Assembly: GCA_964560425.1 (NCBI GenBank)
Contig: CAZLLE010000078.1
Location: 19,783 to 83,782, forward strand
Length of the DNA: 64,000 nt
DNA from: CAZLLE01 sp964560425
GTDB taxonomy: Bacteria > Campylobacterota > Campylobacteria > Campylobacterales > QNZT01
Direction: 5' to 3'
The notes below the pieces were generated by a model. The model ran no database searches, was not told where the DNA came from, and was given only the letters and a program-made list of their open reading frames with translations. The position numbers and the translations under genes were made by a program. How positions within the stretch are numbered: the stretch's first letter is position 1; the number at the start of each line of letters is the position of its first letter. Below, piece by piece: positions 53,020 to 60,310 of this stretch.

Positions 53020-54144
53020 TTAGTTACTTAAAATATACTCTTGTGGTGTCTCTTCAACTTTAGGTAAAAATAGAGTATTACTCCAATCTTTATCACTAAG
53101 TTCTACAGCTACACTTAATCTATTAGATTTTAGATTCAAATATTCTTTATTTATTTGTAAACTAACAATTTTTTGATCTTCTTTCCATTGTTGAGAAATT
53201 ATATCCTTAGGATTATCCCAATCCCAAGCTCCACTTGTATCATTATATTCAACTAATTTTCCTTGTTCAATCATATAGTCAGCACCAAATCCAACCCATT
53301 TATTAGTAGCATTACCATCAAATCGTTCTCCTGTTTCTGCATTATTATCTATATCAATATAGAACTGCATATGATCCCTAAAATTATTTTGTAATAGATA
53401 TATTTTAATAAAATTTTCATCATCACTTATTTTTAACTCTAAACTATTGTTAATATCCTCTGCATAAGTTTCAATATTAGTCAAATTTAAATCATTTATT
53501 GTAGAGTTACTAAAAAATGTTTTAGATTGACTGCGAGGAGAACTAATTTGAGCAGTCCAATTAGTATCAAGAGCTTGTGCATTAACACTAAATTGATCTT
53601 TTTCAAACAAACTACCTGCTATTCTAACACTATCAGATTTATTTAAAACGGTATTTACCTTAACGGAATCTTCACCATCCTTTTCAAGGTATGCTTCCCA
53701 ACTATCAGTACCATTATTATCGGCAAAAATATGAAGTTGACCATTTTCAATCTTATATTCCGCACCACCTTCACTTTTATAGCCTGTCTTACTGTCACTA
53801 TCTAAATCAATAAAAAATTGTATATTCTGAGCATTTACAGAATTATGTGTAAATGTTAAATATACATAGTTTTTTGTCTTAGCAATTTTCAGCCCTTCAT
53901 GATTGTCCACAATAATAGCATTTGGATAATCTAGATCATCAGTTATATTAAACTCTATTTTATCATTATCTCTAATAACCTCGACAGATTGTATAGGTTG
54001 TTCCTCTTTTTTTGCTGGTGTTGGTTGTACTTTTTTAATCTCATCTACTTTTTTACCACTGCCACTAGAACCACAACCACTAAGAAAAGTGGAAATAGAT
54101 AATGCACTTACCATAAAAATTGATATATAAATCTTTTTTTTCAT
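53020..54144 (-). CDS. Lipoprotein with two CBM9/DOMON-like carbohydrate-binding domains
   Basis: A 374-residue lipoprotein: signal peptide, lipobox LSGC (Cys24) and a Gly/Ser/Pro/Lys linker to about 55. Two beta domains follow, at about 60-205 and 220-370, each with FxIDxDxxxxTG motifs (FFIDLDSDSKTGYKSEGGAE and FYIDIDNNAETGERF). These motifs also occur in the N-terminal domain of the PelA deacetylase in this window, a pattern known from CBM9-like sugar-binding modules. I infer a surface lipoprotein that binds a glycan, possibly Pel. A GGAAAAAA site precedes the ATG. The divergent YfiM-like gene lies 127 bases away. Confidence 0.75.
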   Translation of the reverse strand: MKKKIYISIFMVSALSISTFLSGCGSSGSGKKVDEIKKVQPTPAKKEEQPIQSVEVIRDNDKIEFNITDDLDYPNAIIVDNHEGLKIAKTKNYVYLTFTHNSVNAQNIQFFIDLDSDSKTGYKSEGGAEYKIENGQLHIFADNNGTDSWEAYLEKDGEDSVKVNTVLNKSDSVRIAGSLFEKDQFSVNAQALDTNWTAQISSPRSQSKTFFSNSTINDLNLTNIETYAEDINNSLELKISDDENFIKIYLLQNNFRDHMQFYIDIDNNAETGERFDGNATNKWVGFGADYMIEQGKLVEYNDTSGAWDWDNPKDIISQQWKEDQKIVSLQINKEYLNLKSNRLSVAVELSDKDWSNTLFLPKVEETPQEYILSN

Positions 54145-54271
54145 TACATTTTTTCCTTTTTAAAAATTATTTTATATAAAATCGACACTTTAGTAGAAAA
54201 CATTAAATCATACACATTTTGTTCACATTTAGTTGTTATAATCGATCATCATTCAAAATGGGGGTACTTTA

Positions 54272-54652
54272 GTGAAAATAATAAAATATATACTGCTGGT
54301 TATAATGTTGACAAATCACCTTTATGGAGTAGGAGATGATAAAATTAAACATCTAGAAGTTTCTACCTTTTTAGGTTATACAGGAGAGACATTATTACAC
54401 AAATATAGCCAACTTCCAGACAAAAAAAAGGTTTTATATGCTGTTGGTGCAGCCTTTGCAGTTGGAGTAGGCAAAGAACTTTATGATGAAGAAGATTATG
54501 GTGGATTTTCAACAAAGGATCTAATACCAGATCTATTTGGTGCGGTAACTGGAGCTATTGTTTCAAACTATCTAAATAAAAACTATTTTCTCAAAATAGA
54601 ACATAAAAGTGATAAAAAAATATCTAAAATATCAATAGCATATAAATTCTAA
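54272..54652 (+). CDS. YfiM-like (DUF2279) exported or membrane protein
   Basis: A 126-residue protein with a signal peptide or anchor (about 1-19) and a core like the DUF2279 / YfiM group: DKIKHLEVSTFLG (about 23-35), a small hydrophobic helix with GVGKELYDE (near 72) and STKDLIPDLFGAVTGAIV (about 86-103). The Asp and His residues suggest a bound metal or substrate, but the family has no settled function. The start is GTG, preceded by a GGGGG run seven bases away. It is followed by a terminator and divides the two lipoprotein genes from the coiled-coil gene. Confidence 0.7.
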   Translation: MKIIKYILLVIMLTNHLYGVGDDKIKHLEVSTFLGYTGETLLHKYSQLPDKKKVLYAVGAAFAVGVGKELYDEEDYGGFSTKDLIPDLFGAVTGAIVSNYLNKNYFLKIEHKSDKKISKISIAYKF

Positions 54653-54669
54653 TTTTTTAAAAAGTGTAT

Positions 54670-54706
54670 CAAAAAGTATATTTTTTTTAAAAAAACATAC
54701 TTTTTG
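54670..54706 (+). terminator. Terminator after the YfiM-like gene
   Basis: CAAAAAGTAT (54670-54679) and ATACTTTTTG (54697-54706) form a 10-base stem; the loop itself is a T run followed by an A run that can pair further. It lies 17 bases after the stop codon. Confidence 0.75.
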
Positions 54707-54763
54707 TTGAATTTTGTTAAAGTTTTTTTCTTCCTTTAAGTATACTATCCTAAAGGATATACG

Positions 54764-56206
54764 ATGTCAAATATTGAACAAAAATATCTTCTAGATGAAT
54801 CTATAGAGGATTTACTATTAGACCTAGAACTTAAAAAAGAGCAAGTTCAACAATTTTATACAAAAATTAAATCTTGTCAAGAAGTTCAATACAAAAAAGT
54901 AAATACAGATTACTCATTGATTATTACTCATAGAAGAGATGAAAATCAAGAGCAAGAAAACAAAAAAATTTCAAAAGAAAAATTTTATAAAGAGATAGAA
55001 AATAAAATCGGACATACAATAAATAAAGATAGATTTTATATCAGTTTAGATGGATATAAATATGAGATATATAGATATTCAGGAATTCTAAAAGATATAT
55101 ATATTTTATATAGAAATCTTCAAAATGATAATATAAAACAACAAAAATTTGAAATACCTAATTTTTTAAAATCATATATCATTACAGAAATCACAAATAA
55201 TCCTAGATATAAAAGCCATAATTTGGCTATTTTGGGAAATCCCAAAAAAAATATATCTAAACTATACTCCACATTTAAAAACTTAGATGAGGGACGAATC
55301 TCAAAAGTAGAAGAGAGTATTCTCAAAAATGCCCCTCTTTCAGACTCTATTAGACTAATTTTATATGAATCTTATTATGAAATACTCTCATTAAAAGAGA
55401 AAATTATTGAGAAAAAAAGAGAAAAAGAGATAGAGCTATTTCAAAAAAAATTACAAAAAAGCATTCTACTTATTGAAGAATTTTACTATATTTTTGATAC
55501 AACAATATTAAGTAAAGTACAAAAACATCTAAAATACATTGAAAAAAAGCTAACACTTGCTAAAGAGATTGATGCCTTTAGCTCAAATTTAAAAATATTA
55601 GAGAACTCTTACAAAGAAAAAGAGATCAACAAAATTTTTGCGAAACTTGATAAAAAAACCTATAATAAAATAAACAAAATTATATTTTTTCTCCAAACTA
55701 GAGAATTCTCTATTATATTAACTCAATATAAGCATCTAATCACTGAAGGGGATCAATCATTTAATCAATATCATCAAATAGGAGAAATACACCAAGTTAT
55801 TAATAATAAATTATCTTTAAAGTATCAAAAAGCGAAATTCACTATTAAGGAAAATAGTTATTGTAGAGATTATCAAAGCTATAGCAATATTAAGAAATCA
55901 ATAGAAAAATTAAAAATAGTTCTTGAAACATTCCACTACCTTTACGAGAAAGACAAATTTATTAAAGCATCCGAAAGTGTAAATAGATTATACAATCTTT
56001 TAGATGAGTTCACAAATATACATACAAGATGTAATCTCGTAAATAATCACATAAAAAACCAAAAAGAGATACCTAAATTCGAAACAAATCGAACACTAGA
56101 TCTAATTAATATTTCATGCAGTAATCATCAACTTCAGCTTATAAATAGTATAGAGGAAGCTATAAAAGATTTTAAACATAATAGCTCATTAAAAAAGATT
56201 AAATAA
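54764..56206 (+). CDS. Long helical/coiled-coil protein, unknown
   Basis: A 480-residue protein I do not recognise. It has no signal peptide or membrane helix. Most of it is rich in K, E, I, L and N with heptad-like spacing (about 15-45, 215-300, 350-420), suggesting an extended coiled-coil in the cytoplasm. Aromatic Tyr residues are frequent. Codon use is like that of the neighbours. An AAAGGA site precedes the ATG and a TATACT -10-like element lies only 18 bases upstream of it, so the mRNA leader would be very short. It stands alone between a terminator and the M48 protease gene with its own promoter, so context gives no function. Confidence 0.65.
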   Translation: MSNIEQKYLLDESIEDLLLDLELKKEQVQQFYTKIKSCQEVQYKKVNTDYSLIITHRRDENQEQENKKISKEKFYKEIENKIGHTINKDRFYISLDGYKYEIYRYSGILKDIYILYRNLQNDNIKQQKFEIPNFLKSYIITEITNNPRYKSHNLAILGNPKKNISKLYSTFKNLDEGRISKVEESILKNAPLSDSIRLILYESYYEILSLKEKIIEKKREKEIELFQKKLQKSILLIEEFYYIFDTTILSKVQKHLKYIEKKLTLAKEIDAFSSNLKILENSYKEKEINKIFAKLDKKTYNKINKIIFFLQTREFSIILTQYKHLITEGDQSFNQYHQIGEIHQVINNKLSLKYQKAKFTIKENSYCRDYQSYSNIKKSIEKLKIVLETFHYLYEKDKFIKASESVNRLYNLLDEFTNIHTRCNLVNNHIKNQKEIPKFETNRTLDLINISCSNHQLQLINSIEEAIKDFKHNSSLKKIK

Positions 56207-56251
56207 TTTTTTGACCAAATTGCTATTGTGCTATTACTTAACTTTTTGTGA

Positions 56252-56257
56252 TATAAT
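56252..56257 (+). promoter_or_regulatory. -10 box (TATAAT) of the M48 lipoprotein protease gene
   Basis: TATAAT preceded by TGTGA lies 27 bases before the ATG at 56279, with AAAAAGGA in between. It is a good match to the Campylobacterota core promoter. Confidence 0.65.
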
Positions 56258-56278
56258 TTTCAAAAAGGATTAGTTATT

Positions 56279-57040
56279 ATGAAAAAAATCTTAAAAATAA
56301 TCTTATTTAGTACTATAGTATATAGTTTTATTTCGTGTAGTAAAACGCCATATACACATCGAAATCAAGTTGTAATGTTTTCTCCTCAACAAGAGCTTCA
56401 GATGGGATATCAAGCAGCTAAGGAGATTTTACAAAAAGAACCACTTAGTAGAAATAGGCAACTTAATGCTGTCGTACAAAAGGTGGGTAAAAGAGTTGCT
56501 AGAGCAGCAGCACAACCAAATTATAAGTGGGAATTTTTTGTAATTGAAAAAGATCAACTCAATGCTTTTTGTCTGCCAGGAGGAAAAGTTTTTGTCTATT
56601 CTGGACTTTTTAAAGCAGTCCAAAATGAAGATCAATTAGCCGTTGTAATAGCTCATGAAGTAGCTCATGCAATTGCTAGACATGGTGCGGAGAGGATGAG
56701 CATCACACAATTAGGAAGAATGGGAGCATCAGTAGCAGCTGGCATGGCAGGACCTCAATATGGTGGACTTGTAAAACAAGCTTATGGAGTTACTGAAGGT
56801 ATTGGAATTGTTCTACCATTTAGTAGAAAATTTGAATATGAAGCGGATGAAATAGGACTTTATCTCATGACAAAAGCTGGATACAATCCAAATGAAGCTC
56901 TTAAATTCTGGAGCAATATGAGAAGATTATCAGCAAATAGTAGAAAACCTCCTGAATTTTTGTCTACTCATCCTGCAGATGCAAACAGAATCAAAAGAAT
57001 ACAAAAATTAATTCCTAAAGCACAAAAATATTATAGATAA
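56279..57040 (+). CDS. M48 family zinc metalloprotease, lipoprotein
   Basis: A 253-residue periplasmic protease of the LoiP/YcaL type that degrades misfolded outer-membrane proteins in other Gram-negative bacteria. The signal peptide ends in a lipobox-like FISC (Cys20). The zinc motif HEVAHAIARHG has HEVAH at 126-130, and the third ligand lies in EYEADEIGLYLM (near 186). The final HPADANRIKRI is another M48 signature. Only the protease domain is present, without the TPR part seen in BepA. It is followed by ubiE after 13 bases. Confidence 0.9.
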   Translation: MKKILKIILFSTIVYSFISCSKTPYTHRNQVVMFSPQQELQMGYQAAKEILQKEPLSRNRQLNAVVQKVGKRVARAAAQPNYKWEFFVIEKDQLNAFCLPGGKVFVYSGLFKAVQNEDQLAVVIAHEVAHAIARHGAERMSITQLGRMGASVAAGMAGPQYGGLVKQAYGVTEGIGIVLPFSRKFEYEADEIGLYLMTKAGYNPNEALKFWSNMRRLSANSRKPPEFLSTHPADANRIKRIQKLIPKAQKYYR

Positions 57041-57053
57041 AAGGCAAAATATA

Positions 57054-57764
57054 TTGGATAAACAGACAAAAATTGTAACTATGTTTGACGACATAGCAAA
57101 AACATACGATGTTGCAAATAGAGTCCTCAGTTTTGGGGTTGATAAGAGCTGGAGAAAAGATGCTTGTGATAAGACATTTAAAAAATATGGTAAACAAAAT
57201 ATAGAGTTTATCCTTGATGTTGCATGTGGCACAGGTGATATGTGTGAAAACTGGGATAAGAGAGCAAAACTAAAAAATATAAAAATAGAACAAATAATTG
57301 GAGCTGATCCATCTTCTGGAATGCTTTCTCAAGCAAAAGAGAAGGGCTTAAATGCTTCATTTGTACAAGCCGAAGCAAAAAATCTACCTTATGATGATAA
57401 TAGTGCAGATATTTTGAGTATATCTTATGGTCTTAGAAATGTGGTAGATAGGTTAGAGGGACTCAAAGAGTTTCATAGAGTTCTAAAAAAAGATGGCAGA
57501 GTTGTTATTTTGGAGTTTACAAAACTTGAAAAAGCTACGATTATGTCAAAACTTAGAGATTTTTATATGAAAAAAATACTTCCTATTGTAGGAGGTTTTT
57601 TATCAAAAAATTATGATGCTTATAACTACTTACCAAACTCAATAGAGGGATTTTTAACCAAAGAGAAACTTATTGAAGAGTTAAAAGAGGTAGGTTTTGA
57701 GATAGAAGAAGCCAAAGGTTACTCTATGGATATATCTACACTTTTTATTGCTCGCAAAATTTAA
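57054..57764 (+). CDS. ubiE: Demethylmenaquinone methyltransferase UbiE/MenG
   Basis: The class I methyltransferase for the last step of menaquinone synthesis. The 236 residues show the UbiE pattern: FDDIAKTYDVANRVLSFG near the N-terminus, the SAM loop ILDVACGTGDM (about 58-68), the SYGLRNVVDR segment and KEFHRVLKKDGRVVILEF. The start is a TTG at 57054, fitted by AAAGG 13 bases before. It probably shares a transcript with the M48 gene. Menaquinone is the sole respiratory quinone in Campylobacterota, which links it to the SQR-type enzyme at 43.2 kb. Confidence 0.95.
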   Translation: MDKQTKIVTMFDDIAKTYDVANRVLSFGVDKSWRKDACDKTFKKYGKQNIEFILDVACGTGDMCENWDKRAKLKNIKIEQIIGADPSSGMLSQAKEKGLNASFVQAEAKNLPYDDNSADILSISYGLRNVVDRLEGLKEFHRVLKKDGRVVILEFTKLEKATIMSKLRDFYMKKILPIVGGFLSKNYDAYNYLPNSIEGFLTKEKLIEELKEVGFEIEEAKGYSMDISTLFIARKI

Positions 57765-57787
57765 AAGGAAGTATTCTTCCTTTTAAA
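57760..57787. terminator. Bidirectional terminator between ubiE and flgH
   Basis: TTTAAAAGGAAG (57760-57771) and CTTCCTTTTAAA (57776-57787) are perfect 12-base arms with a TATT loop. Both stop codons lie inside it: TAA of ubiE (57762-57764) in the left arm and TAA of flgH (57783-57785) in the right arm. Confidence 0.85.
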
Positions 57788-58469
57788 ATGGCCAAACACT
57801 CTCCATAATTTTAGACCCCCATGGCTTTCTAATAGATTCTCTAATATCTCCCTGTGTCTCATATAAAATTTTTGCATCTGCAATATATTGTGAATCAATT
57901 GTATTATATTGATCAATATCATAAGGACGAATTACTCCTGAAATTTTAACCAACTGTTTTTCACCATTTAATAATAGCTCTCTACTTCCAAATATAAAAT
58001 AGTTTCCACTAGATAAAATTTTTATAATTCTTGCTGTTATTGTTGTACTAAATTTTTCATTTCTTGAATTCTGACCAGACCCCTTAAAACTATTCTCTGA
58101 TCCGGGATTAAAACTTATATCAGCAACACGATTTATCCCTTTCAAAAGACCATCAAATTTAATACCTCCAAAATTATTCTGATTTGAAATTTTAGTATTT
58201 TTATTTCCTTGTGAAGATTGAAAAGTAGTTTCATTAATACGAACTGTCACAACATCATTCACACGCATCGCTTTTGCATCAGCAAAAATAGGATTTTCTC
58301 CACGACCAAAAGCACTTCCATCATTTACCTTTATAGATTGAGGTGGAGGAGCTGGATGTTCTACATAGTGTGGTGGTTTCATACTCATTTGGGGAGCTAC
58401 TTGGTGGGATGTACAGCCAGTAAAAAGAAATATTATTATTCCAAATATAGCTATTATAATTTTTTTCAA
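57783..58469 (-). CDS. flgH: Flagellar L-ring protein FlgH
   Basis: FlgH forms the outer-membrane ring through which the flagellar rod passes. 228 residues with a signal peptide and lipobox FTGC (Cys19). The core has SAFGRGENPIFADAKAMRVND and the VTVRINE strand, followed by NYFIFGSRELLLNGEKQ and the closing SGVIRPYDID segment, as in other FlgH proteins. Its partner flgI is not adjacent. It lies alone between ubiE and the divergent yqeY gene. Confidence 0.95.
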   Translation of the reverse strand: MKKIIIAIFGIIIFLFTGCTSHQVAPQMSMKPPHYVEHPAPPPQSIKVNDGSAFGRGENPIFADAKAMRVNDVVTVRINETTFQSSQGNKNTKISNQNNFGGIKFDGLLKGINRVADISFNPGSENSFKGSGQNSRNEKFSTTITARIIKILSSGNYFIFGSRELLLNGEKQLVKISGVIRPYDIDQYNTIDSQYIADAKILYETQGDIRESIRKPWGSKIMESVWPF

Positions 58470-58511
58470 TAAAAATACCTTACCTTTAATTTTTAATTTT
58501 GTTTATTGAGT

Positions 58512-58517
58512 TATAAT
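58512..58517 (+). promoter_or_regulatory. -10 box (TATAAT) of yqeY
   Basis: TATAAT preceded by GAGT lies about 29 bases before the ATG at 58546, with a CCAAAGG ribosome-binding region in between. The position and spacing fit a normal promoter. Confidence 0.6.
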
Positions 58518-58545
58518 CAAGCAAATTTTATTCCAAAGGTTAAAT

Positions 58546-58992
58546 ATGTCGAAAGTCAAAGATATTCTAAAAAAAGATCTAAAAGCAGCAATGGTTGCAA
58601 AAGATAATTTTAAAAGAGATACTATCAGATTTTTAATGAGTGCAATCAAACAAGTAGAGATAGATGAAAGAGTTGAATTAAGTGATAATGATATCTATAA
58701 AATAATCCAAAAATCTATAAAACAGAGAGATGATGCCGCCAAAGCATATAAAGCAGCAAATAGAGAAGATTTGTATGAAAAAGAGGTAAACGAGGCTAAT
58801 CTAATAAAAGAGTATCTTCCAAAACAGCTATCATCTGATGAACTTAGACCTATTATACAAAAGATAGTTGATAAAACAGAAGCCAAAAGCATGAAAGATA
58901 TGGGTAAAGTTATAAAACTAACACAAGAAGAGGTTGGTTCAAGTGCTGATGGTAAAACAATAAGTTCTATAGTTAAAGAGATATTAAGTTAA
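58546..58992 (+). CDS. yqeY: GatB/YqeY domain protein
   Basis: A 148-residue helical protein of the YqeY family, which resembles the tail domain of GatB and is thought to act with tRNA or the amidotransferase system; no defined reaction is known. It starts with the family region KDLKAAMVAKDNFKRDTIRFLMSAIKQVE-like sequence and has a typical RDDAAKAYKAANREDLYEKE block in the middle, and closes with SSADGKTISSIVKEIL. It stands alone and is divergent from flgH. Confidence 0.9.
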   Translation: MSKVKDILKKDLKAAMVAKDNFKRDTIRFLMSAIKQVEIDERVELSDNDIYKIIQKSIKQRDDAAKAYKAANREDLYEKEVNEANLIKEYLPKQLSSDELRPIIQKIVDKTEAKSMKDMGKVIKLTQEEVGSSADGKTISSIVKEILS

Positions 58993-59103
58993 TTTAAATT
59001 AAAGTAGCCTAAAGTTAATTATAAATAAAAAAGTTTTTATAGACATATAAACGATATTAGAAGATAATGTAACTAAGTATAAAAAAATCATAAGGAGATT
59101 GAG

Positions 59104-60273
59104 ATGAATAGAGAAATACAAACTGCACTACCTATTGTTCTCTCCACCGCTGTAGCTATTGGGCTGAGTGGTTGTGCTGATAAAACAGTAAATAATTGTA
59201 ACAAAATACCTACCCTATCCAAAAAACAGTCTGTAAGTTCCAATACTACAGTTGGTGGAATGGACGAGAAAGATAGACAAATTGCAGCACTTCAAATTGC
59301 TATAGCAGAGGCTTTAAAACAGAAAAAAAATCCAATTGTAAAGGTAGTTGTTAAAAATAAAGGTGCTTCTCTTTATCCGCCAAACCCACAATCTGGACAA
59401 TGTTATACCAGAGTTTTAACACCAGAAAAATATGAGACAAAAACAAAAAAGATATTGGTTAAAGATGCAACTGAAGATATTAAAATAATACCAGCCCAAT
59501 ACCAAGATGCTATCAAAAAGGTAAAAGTTAAAGAATCAACTACAAAATTGATAACTATCCCCGCAACATATAAAACCATTACACAAAAGATATTGGTATC
59601 TCCAGCAAGTGAAAAAATTGTAACTATTCCTGCAACTTATGAGACAAAAATAGAAAAAATATTAGTAAAACCCGCACATACATTTTGGAAAAAAGGTTCA
59701 GGTTTAATACAAAAAGTTGATGATACAACAGGAGAAATTTTGTGTCTTGTTACTGTTCCTCCTACATATAAAACAATTAAGAGGAAAGTAGTAAAAACAC
59801 CTGCTTCAACAAAAGTAATTCCGATTCCAGCTGTCTATAGAACTATAACTAGACAAGTAATAGATAGACCTGCTTCAACAAAAACTGTAACAATTCCAGC
59901 AGAGTATAAAACTGTATCAGTCAGAGAGCTAGTCAAACCTGCCACAATAAAAAAGACAACTATTCCTGCAACATATAGAGTTGTTAAACAACAAGTCAAA
60001 GCTGAAGAGTCTGTAATTAATTGGAAACCAGTGCAATGTAAATCAAAAGTTAATTTTTATAATAAAAGTTCAAAAAAATCAACGGGAAAAAGAAAAATAG
60101 ATATTAGTAGTGTTCAACAAGCACTAAAAGAGGCAGGATTTAACCCCGGTCCAATAGATGGTATTATTGGTGTCAAAACCAAAAGAGCTTTAAAAAAATA
60201 TCAAAAAGTACATGATCTACCGACAAATAAAGGACTTACTAGAGCTACACTTGACTCTCTGGGTCTTTTTTAG
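59104..60273 (+). CDS. Lipoprotein with degenerate 24-residue repeats and C-terminal peptidoglycan-binding domain
   Basis: A 389-residue lipoprotein (lipobox LSGC, Cys24). From about 95 to 315 it consists of seven or eight degenerate units of about 24 residues, each built around (T)IPA-x-Y-(K/E/R)-T followed by a (I/V)LVKPA-like end (for example TIPATYETKIEKILVKPA). One unit is interrupted near 196-222 by an insert with Trp and a Cys (FWKKGSG, ILCLVTVPP). Residues about 330-389 form a PG_binding_1 domain (VQQALKEAGFNPGPIDGIIG). The protein likely links the outer membrane to the peptidoglycan, with the repeats as a spacer. AAGGAG precedes the ATG. Confidence 0.8.
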   Translation: MNREIQTALPIVLSTAVAIGLSGCADKTVNNCNKIPTLSKKQSVSSNTTVGGMDEKDRQIAALQIAIAEALKQKKNPIVKVVVKNKGASLYPPNPQSGQCYTRVLTPEKYETKTKKILVKDATEDIKIIPAQYQDAIKKVKVKESTTKLITIPATYKTITQKILVSPASEKIVTIPATYETKIEKILVKPAHTFWKKGSGLIQKVDDTTGEILCLVTVPPTYKTIKRKVVKTPASTKVIPIPAVYRTITRQVIDRPASTKTVTIPAEYKTVSVRELVKPATIKKTTIPATYRVVKQQVKAEESVINWKPVQCKSKVNFYNKSSKKSTGKRKIDISSVQQALKEAGFNPGPIDGIIGVKTKRALKKYQKVHDLPTNKGLTRATLDSLGLF

Positions 60274-60284
60274 CCTATTTTTAC

Positions 60285-60310
60285 TTGGTAAGAAGAGCTC
60301 TTCTTACCAA
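60285..60310. terminator. Perfect 26-base palindromic terminator
   Basis: TTGGTAAGAAGAG (60285-60297) and CTCTTCTTACCAA (60298-60310) have no loop bases between them; it can fold with a small turn of the inner bases. It lies between two convergent genes, and the stop codon of the giant minus-strand gene (60304-60306) is in the right arm. Confidence 0.8.
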
